From positions 1,283,330 through 1,347,329 of the forward strand of contig NZ_KB905370.1 in assembly GCF_000378985.1 (NCBI RefSeq): a stretch of 64,000 nucleotides of DNA, in the 5' to 3' direction. This DNA comes from Ensifer sp. BR816 (lineage in GTDB: Bacteria; Pseudomonadota; Alphaproteobacteria; Rhizobiales; Rhizobiaceae). The notes under the pieces were generated by a model. The model worked only from the letters and a program-made list of their open reading frames with translations. It searched no databases and was not told the origin of the DNA. Made by a program: the position numbers and the translations under genes. Shown piece by piece: positions 8,845 to 17,624 of this stretch (position 1 is the first letter of the stretch; the number at the start of each line of letters is the position of its first letter).

Positions 8845-9069
8845 TTAGCGCAGGAAGAAGTAACCGGCGACGTTGAGAATGACGAACAGTATGAACGCGC
8901 TGAAGAAGCCCATGGTGGTGAAGAAACCGGCGGCCATGGCGATCAGAAGCGCAACGCAAAAGACGGTGCCGTACTTCGTGGCATTGAGGAAGAGATTGTA
9001 GGTCTTCTCGTGCTCGGAATAATCCATCGGCGCGCCCGTCTCGGCCGGTCCTGTATGATGCTCTGCCAT
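8845..9069 (-). CDS. aa3-type cytochrome c oxidase subunit IV
   Basis: A 74-residue protein of the bacterial aa3-type cytochrome c oxidase subunit IV family: a hydrophilic N-terminus with MDYSEHEKTYNLFLNATKYG, then two hydrophobic helices (VFCVALLIAMAAGFF and FFSAFILFVILNVAGYFFL). It sits in the cytoplasmic membrane as a small accessory chain of the terminal oxidase; the catalytic subunits are not in this window. ATG 9069 is chosen as the family start. It lies upstream of the pnt operon on the same strand but is separated by 338 bases, so it is probably its own unit. Confidence 0.88.
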   Translation of the reverse strand: MAEHHTGPAETGAPMDYSEHEKTYNLFLNATKYGTVFCVALLIAMAAGFFTTMGFFSAFILFVILNVAGYFFLR

Positions 9070-9292
9070 CGTCAACTCTCCAGAATGCTGCGGTCCCGCC
9101 AAACGGCGGCTTCGCCTTGATCCACGAACGGAGTCGCTTCCGGCCAAACGCGAGAGCGATCCTTTAGTTTCCGCATACACAATGCGTGAGGTGTTCGCAA
9201 CGAAAACCCTGCCTGCGGGCCTGCGGCACAATCGACGCCCACCGAAGGTGGAATGCGCGGCGCGGGGACAGGGCGGCCGGCATCAGGCCGCG

Positions 9293-11599
9293 TCAGGCGA
9301 TGTGCGAACTGGAGGTCGTCGTGCTGTTCTTGCGCCCATCGGTCTTGCACAGGACTGCGATCGCCGATGCCGGCATCGGCGCCGAAAAGACGAAGCCCTG
9401 GATGAGGTCGGCGCAACGATAGGCGTTTATCAGATGCAGTTCTTCGGCCGTCTCCACCCCTTCGACGACGGCTTTCAAATCGAGGGCACGCGCAAGATCG
9501 CCCGCCCCACACAGCAGCTTGAAGCGTCGCGCATCGTCGCCGATATTTCGAACGAAGGACCGGTCGATCTTGAGGATGTCTACGGGGAGCGCGTCGAGGT
9601 AGCTAAGGTTCGAATAGCCGGTACCGAAATCGTCGATGGCGATCGTGATGCCGCGCTCGCGCAGCTCACGGAGCACGGCGCAAACCTTCACCGGTTCGTC
9701 CATTAGGCAGCTTTCGGTCACTTCGAGATGCAGCCGGGCCGAACTCAAGCCCGTCTCCTTCAACGTCTCGGTTACGAGGTCGATTATATCGTCGTTGCGG
9801 AAATCGAGGACGGAAAGGTTCACCGATACCGATACGTCCGCGGGCCAGGCCAGGCAATCGCGGCAGGCCTGCAGGAGAACGAGGCGTGTTATCTCCGTGA
9901 CGAGCCCCATCTCCTCCGCGAGCTGTATGAAGACGGCGGGCGGCACAGGTCCGCGCTCGGGATGCATCCAGCGGGCCAGTGCCTCGCAGCACTCGACGCG
10001 CGCTCCATCCGGCGTGAACATCGGCTGATAGGAGACGCTGAGCGCGCCGGCACCGAGCGCGTTGCGCAAGTCGCTCTTGAGCTTCTGCCGGTCGCGATAG
10101 CGGGCATCCATCTCGCTCTCGAACGCCGTGCACCCTCCCTTGTCGCGGGCTTTCGTCTCCGACAGGGCCAGATCAGCCTTGGTTCGCGAGTCTTCGAAGC
10201 GAAAGTCGCTGCCCTTCACGATCACGAGGCCGCCACTCATGACGATGTTGAACGTGAAGCCTGCCGCCGCATAGATTCCGTGCATTCCGGTGTGGAGGAT
10301 CTGGATCCGCTCTTCCAGATCGGCGCTGTCGACCGTGTTCGGAAAGAAGACGGCGAATTCGTCCCCCATCAGGCGGCCCGCGATCGCGTCACGGCCCGCA
10401 AGTGCCCTGAGCCGGTCAGCAATCGCCTGGATCAGCTTGTCGCCGATCACATGGCCCCTCGTGTCATTCACGTGCTTGAACTCGGCGACATCGAGGAGGA
10501 GGAGGCCGACGTCGCGATCGGGGGCGCCTTCGGAAATCGCGGCGTCGTGCGCAAGTTCGGCAAAATAGTCGCGGCTTGGCAGTCCGGTCAGCCTGTCGAA
10601 ACGCACCATCCGCAGGATCTGCTTCTCGGCCTGGACGCGCGCCGTCACATCTTCGAAAGTGAGCACGATCTCCGCGTTGTTGCGCCGGTTCGCCGAAAAT
10701 TCGAGAGACAACTCGTCCGAGATATGGACGAGCGTGTGGGATGGTCCTCCCTTGACCAGACGATCGAGCTGGCGAGCGATCGCCCCGCCCTTTTCCTCGC
10801 CGAGCGACATCCGGCGGCAGACATGCGCGAGCACGTCGGCGAGCGGCCTCCCCTTGAGATTGACCTTGTCGCCCAGAGCGAGCAGCACGCATGCGCGCTC
10901 ATTGGCGACCACGATGCGGTTATCGCCGTCCAGCATCAGCAGGCCGTGCGTCATATTGTTGAGCGCCGCGTCGAATTGCCCGGCAATGGTCCTGATTTGC
11001 GCCGCAAGCACGTTCTCGTAGAGGAAGGCGCGCACATTGTTCGCCATCGCCCAAGTGGAAAAGATGAATGGCGGGATCAGGATCGCCAGCACGAGCATGA
11101 ACGGATCCCCCAAAGCCAGGAGGCCGACCACGATCGGCAGGCAGGCTGATGACGAGAGCAGGAGCACCGCCCGTTCCGAACCATAGTTCCTGCCGACGAG
11201 CGAGATCATCGAAGCGAAGGTCACCGAGATGCACGCGAGTTGGGAAAACGAATCCTGCGTGACGGCAATGGCATAGCCGCAGGCGATACCGCAGGTGAGT
11301 GTCGCGCTGACGCCACCGACGATATACCGGTTCTCCCACTTCCTGAGCGTCGCGCGATCCGCTCCGGTGAAATCCTGCCGGTCGAAGCGCGCCATGTCGA
11401 GACTGCGCAGCATCCAGAGAATGACGACCGCTATCGTGCAACCGAGATAGAATGGATCGGCGCTCTTCAGGTAGACGAGCAGGAACGTTGCGACATGCGA
11501 CAGCATGCCGACCACCAAAGTGCGGCGATGTTCGTAGAGCGAGCTTACCGACGACAAGTAGACATCTGTCGGAAGAGCGCCCCGTTCATTGCGCATCAT
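9293..11599 (-). CDS. Membrane GGDEF-EAL protein (probable c-di-GMP phosphodiesterase)
   Basis: A 768-residue c-di-GMP protein. Residues 25-185 hold about six hydrophobic helices; 205-320 is a PAS domain; 330-495 a GGDEF domain; 510-755 an EAL domain. The cyclase signature reads MGDEF (411-415), so the first Gly is lost and diguanylate cyclase activity is doubtful. The EAL domain keeps its catalytic set: EAL at 539-541, SVNLS, LEVTES, DDFGTGYS, LKIDRSF and VEGVE. The likely net role is c-di-GMP breakdown at the membrane. It stands alone, and its signal is unknown. Confidence 0.9.
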   Translation of the reverse strand: MMRNERGALPTDVYLSSVSSLYEHRRTLVVGMLSHVATFLLVYLKSADPFYLGCTIAVVILWMLRSLDMARFDRQDFTGADRATLRKWENRYIVGGVSATLTCGIACGYAIAVTQDSFSQLACISVTFASMISLVGRNYGSERAVLLLSSSACLPIVVGLLALGDPFMLVLAILIPPFIFSTWAMANNVRAFLYENVLAAQIRTIAGQFDAALNNMTHGLLMLDGDNRIVVANERACVLLALGDKVNLKGRPLADVLAHVCRRMSLGEEKGGAIARQLDRLVKGGPSHTLVHISDELSLEFSANRRNNAEIVLTFEDVTARVQAEKQILRMVRFDRLTGLPSRDYFAELAHDAAISEGAPDRDVGLLLLDVAEFKHVNDTRGHVIGDKLIQAIADRLRALAGRDAIAGRLMGDEFAVFFPNTVDSADLEERIQILHTGMHGIYAAAGFTFNIVMSGGLVIVKGSDFRFEDSRTKADLALSETKARDKGGCTAFESEMDARYRDRQKLKSDLRNALGAGALSVSYQPMFTPDGARVECCEALARWMHPERGPVPPAVFIQLAEEMGLVTEITRLVLLQACRDCLAWPADVSVSVNLSVLDFRNDDIIDLVTETLKETGLSSARLHLEVTESCLMDEPVKVCAVLRELRERGITIAIDDFGTGYSNLSYLDALPVDILKIDRSFVRNIGDDARRFKLLCGAGDLARALDLKAVVEGVETAEELHLINAYRCADLIQGFVFSAPMPASAIAVLCKTDGRKNSTTTSSSHIA

Positions 11600-11993
11600 G
11601 AACCAAGCTCCCAGTCGGGCGGGATGTTATGGTCGAGGGCTTAACGAAAGATTTCGCCTAACTTCCGAGAATAATTGGTGAAATCGGAGCGGCCGCGCTG
11701 CGCGCCGGAAATTTCAATCAAATGGTGCAAAACCGCTAGGAAAAGCCATTTCCCACAACCGCGCATTGGCAACTCTTAAGGAAGCGAAAACCATAGCAGC
11801 TTCCGCCGCTCTGGAACCAGTCATCAGAAAGGAGCATTACCGGACCACACGGCCGCCCAATGTTGAACAGTCGCACCCGAATTCCTGCTCTGGAACGTCC
11901 GTGAAGACACCGACGTCCGGGACCCACGCTTCGGACGGTTGACTTTGATCGGGATCTGGCGGCAAGGCTTTTCAAAACGATGAATGGAGCCTG
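11600..11993. other. Intergenic region, nothing recognised
   Basis: A 394-base spacer between divergent genes. It must carry the promoters for the GGDEF-EAL gene and the amidotransferase-like gene, but I see no repeat, RNA structure or convincing promoter. Confidence 0.4.
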
Positions 11994-12752
11994 ATGATGT
12001 CGAAGCCTGTCGTTGCCATTCCGTGCGATTTTCGCGAATTCGACGGCAATGTCTGGCATGTGGTCGCCCATCAATATGTGCGTGCGGCCGTCGAGGGAGC
12101 CGGCGTCATGCCCTTCCTCGTTCCGGCGCTCGAAACCGGCAACGACATCGACGAAATCCTCGATCGGGTCGATGGCGTGCTGGCCAGCGGGGCCCGCTCC
12201 AACGTCCACCCTTCGCTTTACGGCCGGGAAGCGACGGAGGCGGACGGACCCTTCGATCCGGGTCGCGATGCGACCAGTCTCCCGCTGATCCGTCGGGCGC
12301 TCGATCGCGGCATCCCGCTGCTCGCCATCTGCCGTGGCATTCAGGAGCTCAACGTCGCTCTCGGGGGCACGCTCGCGACGGAGATTCAGGACCAGCCCGG
12401 AATTACCGATCATCGCAAGCCGGACGTGCCCGATCTCGACATCGCCTACGGCATCCGCCAGGATGTGGTCGTGAAGAAAGGAAGCTGCCTCGCCCCGGTC
12501 CTCGGCGCCGGCCGGATTCGGGTCAACTCTCTGCATCGCCAGGCGATCGCCGCCACGGCGCCGCGTCTTGCGGTCGAGGCGGTCGCCGACGACGGTACGA
12601 TCGAAGCCGTGTCGGTCATCGGCGCCAAGGCCTTCGCCGTCGGCGTCCAATGGCATCCGGAATACTGGGTCCGGACCGACGCCCCCTCGGCCGCCCTCTT
12701 CAAGGCTTTCGGCGATGCGGCGCGCGCCTATCGGGAGAGCAAGGCGAGATAG
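11994..12752 (+). CDS. Class I glutamine amidotransferase-like hydrolase (peptidase C26, PuuD-like)
   Basis: A 252-residue cytoplasmic hydrolase of the gamma-glutamyl-gamma-aminobutyrate hydrolase family. The nucleophile elbow LLAICRGIQELNVALGG places the Cys at 113; His221 and Glu223 in GVQWHPEYW complete the triad. PuuD homologues cleave gamma-Glu-GABA in putrescine breakdown, but no other puu genes are nearby, so the substrate here is inferred only. Tandem ATG codons at 11994 and 11997 could both serve. It converges on the dehydrogenase gene with a 6-base gap. Confidence 0.85.
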   Translation: MMSKPVVAIPCDFREFDGNVWHVVAHQYVRAAVEGAGVMPFLVPALETGNDIDEILDRVDGVLASGARSNVHPSLYGREATEADGPFDPGRDATSLPLIRRALDRGIPLLAICRGIQELNVALGGTLATEIQDQPGITDHRKPDVPDLDIAYGIRQDVVVKKGSCLAPVLGAGRIRVNSLHRQAIAATAPRLAVEAVADDGTIEAVSVIGAKAFAVGVQWHPEYWVRTDAPSAALFKAFGDAARAYRESKAR

Positions 12753-12758
12753 CCGCGC

Positions 12759-13721
12759 CTATCGAGCTTTGCGCTCGAACGGCGTCTCGGCGACCGGGGT
12801 CAGGGCCTTTCCGCTCGAAAACCAGGCCTTGAGATTGTCGACGACCAGGTCGGCCATGGCATTGCGGGTGACGACCGATGCGGACGCGACATGCGGCAGC
12901 AGCGAAACGTTCGGAAGGGCAATCAGCGCCTCGGGCACATGCGGCTCGTTCTCGAAGACGTCGAGCCCTGCGCCGGCAATAATGCCGCTCTTGAGCGCCG
13001 CGATGAGGGCGGCCTCGTCCAGCGTCGAGCCGCGGCCGACATTAATCACCACCCCCTGCGGTCCGAGGGCCGCGAACACGTCCGCATTGACGGCCTTCGC
13101 GGTGCTCGGCGTCCCCGGCACGATCACGATCAGCGTATCGACCGCTTCGGCCAGGCTCAACAGGCTCGGATAATAGGCGAAGGGCAATTCCTGGCGTGGG
13201 GACCGGGTGTGATAGGCGACCGGCACGCGGAACGCCTCCAGCCGGCGGGCGATCGCCAGGCCGATCCGGCCAAGGCCGAAGAGCCCCACCTTTCGGCCGC
13301 GCAGTGACAGTGGCGATAGCGGAAAGGCACCGTCGCGCGCCCATCGGCCCTGCCGCAACCATTGCTCCGCCTGCGGCAGCTGGCGCACCGTGTTGAGGAG
13401 CAGCCCGATCGCCGTATCGGCGACCTCCTCCGTCAACACATCCGGCGTATTGGTGACGACGATGCCGCGCGCCGCCGCGCGGGCGGCATCGACGCCGTCA
13501 TAGCCGACGCCGAAATTGGCGACGATTTCGAGCCTCGGGAATGCATCCATCAATTCCGTCGGCAAGCTCCCCGAGACGGCAATGCCGGCAACATCCGCCA
13601 TGTCTTCCGTCGCCAGCGCCGCATCGGCGCGCTCGATACGCACCGTCTCGAACATCTCCGGCAGCCGTTCGAGGACGCGCGGGTTGATCTTGCCGGGCAC
13701 GAGAATTCTAGGACGGCTCAT
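12759..13721 (-). CDS. D-2-hydroxyacid dehydrogenase (GhrB-like)
   Basis: A 320-residue NAD(P)-dependent dehydrogenase of the D-isomer 2-hydroxyacid family, which interconverts 2-oxoacids and 2-hydroxyacids. The Rossmann motif is VGLFGLGRIGLAIARRLEAF (about residues 147-166); the catalytic Arg is in VINVGRGSTLDE, Glu in DVFENEP and His in LLPHVASAS. Glyoxylate/hydroxypyruvate reductase is the closest guess. ATG 13721 gives the family start; the frame is open to 13802 but without similarity. The LacI regulator lies 77 bases upstream on the same strand and may control it. Confidence 0.88.
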   Translation of the reverse strand: MSRPRILVPGKINPRVLERLPEMFETVRIERADAALATEDMADVAGIAVSGSLPTELMDAFPRLEIVANFGVGYDGVDAARAAARGIVVTNTPDVLTEEVADTAIGLLLNTVRQLPQAEQWLRQGRWARDGAFPLSPLSLRGRKVGLFGLGRIGLAIARRLEAFRVPVAYHTRSPRQELPFAYYPSLLSLAEAVDTLIVIVPGTPSTAKAVNADVFAALGPQGVVINVGRGSTLDEAALIAALKSGIIAGAGLDVFENEPHVPEALIALPNVSLLPHVASASVVTRNAMADLVVDNLKAWFSSGKALTPVAETPFERKAR

Positions 13722-13798
13722 CGAGTTTCCCTTTCCGGAGCATGACGAAGAATACGGGTGATCGCTTCCCGCATCCTGTTCCGACTCGCGAGGAAGGA

Positions 13799-14821
13799 TC
13801 AAGCCGTTACGCGGAGCGGACCGGTCGACTGGCGGATGCGCATTTCCGGCTTGATCAGATGGATGCCATCGGGCTCGTGGCTGCCCGAAAGCCTGTCGAG
13901 AAGGGCGCGCGCCGCGCTGCGCCCCACTTCCGTCTGGCCGTTCCAGACGGTCGTCAGGGCCGGCGTGGCGATCGAGGCTTCCTCGAGATCGTCATAACCG
14001 GTCACGGAAATATCGACGCCCGGCACGAGGCCGGCGCGGGCAATGCCGTTCATCATGCCGATCGCCACCAGATCGTTCCAGCACACGACCGCCGTCGGCT
14101 TCTGCGGCAGCGACAGAAGATGAACCGCAGCTTCGAAACCGCCCTGCTTCGAGCGGGGACCCGGAAGGCGCAGGTTCGGATCGACCTCGATATTCGCCTT
14201 GCGCAAGGCGTTGACATAGCCCTGGTAGCGGTCGCGACCCGTCGAGGTCTGGTCGGTGCCGCCGACCATCGCGATGCAGCGGTGCCCGAGGCCGATCAAA
14301 TGGTTGGTGGCAAGCGCGATGCCGTAAGCGTCGTCGCCGCGGAAGATCGGCACGTCGAGACCCTCGATCGAACGGGCGATCAGGATCGCTGGCATGCCGT
14401 TGTCCTCGGCGAGCTGAATATCCTCCGGCGGCGTGCCGATCGCCGGCGACATGATGACGCCGTCGCCGCCGAGCTGCAGCAGCGTCTCGATGAAATCGCG
14501 CTGTTTCTCGACGGAATCGTAGTGGTTGGAGAGAATGAATGTCTGCTTGTCGCGATCGAGTTCCGCCTCGATCGCCTTGAGGATCTCGCCGTAGAAGGGG
14601 TTCATGATGTCGTGCACGACGACGCCGATGATGCCCGAGCGCGATGTCCTGAGGCTTGCGGCGCGGCGATTGTAGATGTAGCCGAGGGCGCGCGCCTGCT
14701 CCTTGATCTTCTCGCGGGTGGTGATCGCCACGAGCGGGCTGTCTCGCAATGCCAGGGATACCGTCGCCGTCGAAAGGCCGAGTGTTTCCGCGATTGTCGA
14801 AAGCTTGACCTTCTGCGCCAC
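13799..14821 (-). CDS. LacI-family transcriptional regulator
   Basis: A 340-residue repressor. Helix-turn-helix at about residues 7-26 (LSTIAETLGLSTATVSLALRD), hinge helix near 50-60 (YNRRAASLRTSRSG), then a periplasmic-binding-like effector domain to the end. It precedes the hydroxyacid dehydrogenase gene on the same strand and probably regulates it along with itself. A perfect 15-bp palindrome 48 bases upstream of its start is a candidate operator. The effector is unknown; a sugar or sugar acid is usual for the family. Confidence 0.92.
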   Translation of the reverse strand: MAQKVKLSTIAETLGLSTATVSLALRDSPLVAITTREKIKEQARALGYIYNRRAASLRTSRSGIIGVVVHDIMNPFYGEILKAIEAELDRDKQTFILSNHYDSVEKQRDFIETLLQLGGDGVIMSPAIGTPPEDIQLAEDNGMPAILIARSIEGLDVPIFRGDDAYGIALATNHLIGLGHRCIAMVGGTDQTSTGRDRYQGYVNALRKANIEVDPNLRLPGPRSKQGGFEAAVHLLSLPQKPTAVVCWNDLVAIGMMNGIARAGLVPGVDISVTGYDDLEEASIATPALTTVWNGQTEVGRSAARALLDRLSGSHEPDGIHLIKPEMRIRQSTGPLRVTA

Positions 14822-14855
14822 CGTGCCCCCCGTTGCCCTTGGATCGTCTCGGCCC

Positions 14856-14883
14856 GTTTTAAACCCTCTTTAAACTGTTTAAA
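14856..14883. promoter_or_regulatory. Candidate LacI operator palindromes
   Basis: TTTAAACTGTTTAAA at 14869-14883 is a perfect palindrome around a central T. A shorter copy, GTTTTAAAC, lies at 14856-14864. Both are just upstream of the LacI gene in an otherwise GC-rich spacer. No match elsewhere was verified. Confidence 0.45.
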
Positions 14884-14920
14884 TCGCCGCTGCAATCGGG
14901 AAGTGCGCTAAACCCACGCG

Positions 14921-15424
14921 TCAATCGGCGGCACGCGCCGCCTGCAGGTTGCTATCGACGGCGCGCAGCAGTTTCAGAAGCGTGCGCACCTGCTTGTCGG
15001 TCAATCCGCGCGTGGCGAGCTTTTCGGAATGCTGGCCGGCTTCGGCGATCGTCTGCAGGCGATCGCGCCCCGGCACCGTCAGAAAGACCTTTGTCAGCCG
15101 CGCATCGTCCTCATCCGGCCGGCGCTCGAGGAAGCCCTGGGCTTCCATCCGGCCGATCGTGCGCGTCATCGTCGGCGCCTTGACGCCGAGCCTCGCCGCG
15201 AGCGCGCCGGCGGTCAGGCCGTCCGTTTCTGCCAAGGCCAGCATGACGCCGTCCTGGCCGGCGTAAAGGCCGCTTTCAACGAGGTTGCGGGAAAGCACCG
15301 TGCGCATCGAGCGGGCAGCCTGGACAAGCATTGACGCCAGATCATGGTCATGCGCCTCGACGACGATCTCGTCCTTCCTCTTGCCGTTCCTGCCCTTCTT
15401 TTCGGCTTTGCTCTTCTTGCCCAT
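14921..15424 (-). CDS. MarR-family transcriptional regulator
   Basis: A 167-residue winged-helix regulator. After a Lys-rich tail (GKKSKAEKKGRNGKRKDE) the MarR fold follows, with the recognition region LGVKAPTMTRTIGRMEAQGF and the wing DEDDARLTKVFLT. ATG 15424 is selected by GGAGGTCC just upstream; the frame extends to 15496 without family similarity. It is divergent from the creatininase-family gene 113 bases away and likely controls both directions. The ligand is unknown. Confidence 0.9.
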   Translation of the reverse strand: MGKKSKAEKKGRNGKRKDEIVVEAHDHDLASMLVQAARSMRTVLSRNLVESGLYAGQDGVMLALAETDGLTAGALAARLGVKAPTMTRTIGRMEAQGFLERRPDEDDARLTKVFLTVPGRDRLQTIAEAGQHSEKLATRGLTDKQVRTLLKLLRAVDSNLQAARAAD

Positions 15425-15463
15425 TGGACCTCCGGCCGAATCCCGTACACTGCCTTTATAGCA

Positions 15464-15489
15464 ATACAGCTTGAGATTACGAACTGTAT
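15464..15489. promoter_or_regulatory. Inverted repeat in the MarR/creatininase divergent promoter region
   Basis: ATACAG (15464-15469) and CTGTAT (15484-15489) are inverted with a 14-base spacer, so their centres lie 20 bases (about two turns) apart. The position between divergent genes fits a MarR operator, but the half-sites are short. Confidence 0.35.
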
Positions 15490-15537
15490 GACTCAAATAA
15501 CGATTTTACGACAATCGATGCGGAGGACCGAACAGAA

Positions 15538-16329
15538 ATGTCGCTGCCGAAGCCCCGCTGGGCCGACAATCCCGCCGCACTTGCACCCGCCGAGCGGCGG
15601 GATTGGATCGCCGTTCTGCCGCTTGGCGCTGAGGAGCAGCACGGCCCGCACCTGCCCTTCGAAACGGACCGGCTGATCGCCGAGGGTATCGTCGATCGTG
15701 TCATTGCAAGGCTGCCCCGTGACCTCCCGGCGACCTTCCTGCCGGCAGAGCCGGTCGGCTACTCGATCGAGCATATGGACGTCGCCGGAACCCGGACGCT
15801 TGCCTATGACGAAGCGATCGCGCGCTGGCTCGGCACCGCGGAAGACCTTGGCCGGCTCGGCATCCGCAAACTGGTGCTGCTGAATGCGCATGGCGGCAAT
15901 TCGCCGCTGACGACGATCGTTGCAACCGAAGCCAGGGTGCGCTTCGGCATGCTCGCGGTCGCGACGAGCTGGACCCGTTTCGGGCAGCCGGAGGGCTGGA
16001 TCAGCGCCGAGGACAACGCGATCGACATCCATGGCGGCGACATCGAAACTTCGGTGATGCTGGCGCTCCACCCGGAAAAGGTCGACATGGCGAGGGCCCG
16101 CCATTTCCCCTCCCGCCAGAGCGAGTTCCAGCGGCGTTTCAAGCATCTGCGCGCCTATGGCCCGCATGCCTTCGGCTGGAAGATGTCGGACCTCAACCCG
16201 GATGGCGTGGCCGGCAATGCGGCCGCCGCCACGGCGGAGCGCGGCGAAGCCCTTCTCGGCCATGCAGTCGGTGGCATCATCGAACTGCTTGAGGATGTGC
16301 AGGCCTTCGACGTCGGCGACTTTTCCTGA
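15538..16329 (+). CDS. Creatininase-family amidohydrolase
   Basis: A 263-residue metal-dependent hydrolase of the creatininase/MftE family. Metal-ligand motifs are visible: GAEEQHGPHLPFETD near residues 30-44, LLNAHGGN near 115-122 and DIHGGDIETS near 162-171. Members open cyclic amides or cleave related amide bonds; creatinine itself is not shown by anything here. It is divergent from the MarR gene, which may repress it. Confidence 0.88.
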   Translation: MSLPKPRWADNPAALAPAERRDWIAVLPLGAEEQHGPHLPFETDRLIAEGIVDRVIARLPRDLPATFLPAEPVGYSIEHMDVAGTRTLAYDEAIARWLGTAEDLGRLGIRKLVLLNAHGGNSPLTTIVATEARVRFGMLAVATSWTRFGQPEGWISAEDNAIDIHGGDIETSVMLALHPEKVDMARARHFPSRQSEFQRRFKHLRAYGPHAFGWKMSDLNPDGVAGNAAAATAERGEALLGHAVGGIIELLEDVQAFDVGDFS

Positions 16330-16442
16330 GCGGCCGGCGGCGGCGAAAAGGCGCGCCGCGCATTTGCGCATCGCTGCGTCATCTCCTATATGAAACCCCG
16401 ACATAAGATGCCCGCGGTGCATCGCCAATCCTCGAGGCTCCC

Positions 16443-17543
16443 ATGACAGACACGACCACGCAGAAGCCGATCCCCGTCACCGTGCTCACGGGCTATCTCG
16501 GCGCCGGCAAGACGACGCTTCTCAACCGCATCCTCAGCGAAAACCACGGCCGCAAATATGCGGTCATCGTCAACGAATTCGGCGAGATCGGCATCGACAA
16601 CGACCTGATCGTCGAGTCGGACGAGGAAATCTACGAGATGAACAACGGCTGCGTCTGCTGCACGGTGCGCGGCGACCTGATCCGCGTCGTCGAAGGGCTG
16701 ATGCGCCGTCCCGGCCGTTTCGATGCGATCATCGTTGAGACCACCGGCCTTGCCGATCCGGTGCCGGTCGCGCAGACCTTCTTCATGGATGACGACGTGC
16801 GTGCCAAGACCGAGCTCGATGCCGTCGTGGCCCTCGTCGATGCCAAGCACTTGCCGCTCAGGCTGAAGGACAGCCGCGAGGCGGAAGACCAGATCGCCTT
16901 TGCCGATGTCGTGCTGCTCAACAAGACCGACCTCGTCACGCCCGAAGAACTCGAGCGCATCGAGGCGACGGTCCGCGTCATCAATCCCTCCGCCCGCATC
17001 TACCGGACGCAGCGCTCGGAGATCGATCTCGGCAAGGTGCTCGACCAGGGCGCCTTCAACCTCGAAAGGGCGCTGGAGAACGACCCGCATTTCCTCGACC
17101 AGGACGAACACGACGACCACGTCTGCGGCCCTGACTGTGATCACGACCATCACCACCATCATCACGGTCATGACCATCACCACCATGATCATGACCACGA
17201 TCACCATCATCACCACGATCATGCTCCGTCGCCGATTCACGACGTGACGGTGCAGTCAATCTCGTTGCGCGGCGGCGAGATGAATCCGGAACGCTTCTTC
17301 CCCTGGATCCAGAAGATCACCCAGACGGACGGACCGAACATCCTGCGCCTCAAGGGCATCATCGCCTTCGCCGGCGACGCCGAGCGCTATGTGGTGCAAG
17401 GCGTGCACATGATCATCGAGGGCGACCACCAGCGGCCGTGGAAAGAGGGCGAGAAGCGCGAGAGCAGGCTCGTTTTCATCGGCCGCGACCTCGATCGCGA
17501 GAAGCTCGAGCGCACCTTCAAGGCCTGTGAAGTCCAGGCATGA
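16443..17543 (+). CDS. CobW/COG0523 GTPase with His-rich metal-binding segment
   Basis: A 366-residue G3E GTPase that probably delivers a metal, most likely zinc, to a target protein in the cytoplasm. P-loop GYLGAGKTT at 17-25, the metal-binding CxCC signature NGCVCC at 68-73, NKTD at 160-163, then an insert at 223-260 made almost wholly of His and Asp and containing CGPDC. The CobW C-terminal domain follows (about 265-366). The next gene, 81 bases downstream, is a WD40 protein; this pairing is common in alpha-proteobacteria. No Zur box could be identified with confidence. Confidence 0.92.
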   Translation: MTDTTTQKPIPVTVLTGYLGAGKTTLLNRILSENHGRKYAVIVNEFGEIGIDNDLIVESDEEIYEMNNGCVCCTVRGDLIRVVEGLMRRPGRFDAIIVETTGLADPVPVAQTFFMDDDVRAKTELDAVVALVDAKHLPLRLKDSREAEDQIAFADVVLLNKTDLVTPEELERIEATVRVINPSARIYRTQRSEIDLGKVLDQGAFNLERALENDPHFLDQDEHDDHVCGPDCDHDHHHHHHGHDHHHHDHDHDHHHHHDHAPSPIHDVTVQSISLRGGEMNPERFFPWIQKITQTDGPNILRLKGIIAFAGDAERYVVQGVHMIIEGDHQRPWKEGEKRESRLVFIGRDLDREKLERTFKACEVQA

Positions 17544-17624
17544 TCCTGGAGCACCACGGGTCATACCGTGCAGATCCGCCCCTCCGAATGAAATCATGCT
17601 GAAAGAAGAAAGCCCGAGTATCTG

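Noticed and set aside
7358..8959. 533-codon version of the transhydrogenase alpha part 1 gene
   Set aside because: The 151 extra N-terminal codons cross a repeat remnant and have no family similarity; TTG 8506 with a strong Shine-Dalgarno fits.
9728..11149. 473-codon plus-strand frame inside the first GGDEF-EAL gene
   Set aside because: Antisense to conserved PAS, GGDEF and EAL motifs and without any domain of its own.
17139..17224. Tandem DNA repeats at the His-rich segments (also 24926-25040)
   Set aside because: The CAC/CAT/GAC/GAT periodicity is explained by His/Asp codons inside the CobW and NicO genes rather than by an independent repeat or CRISPR.
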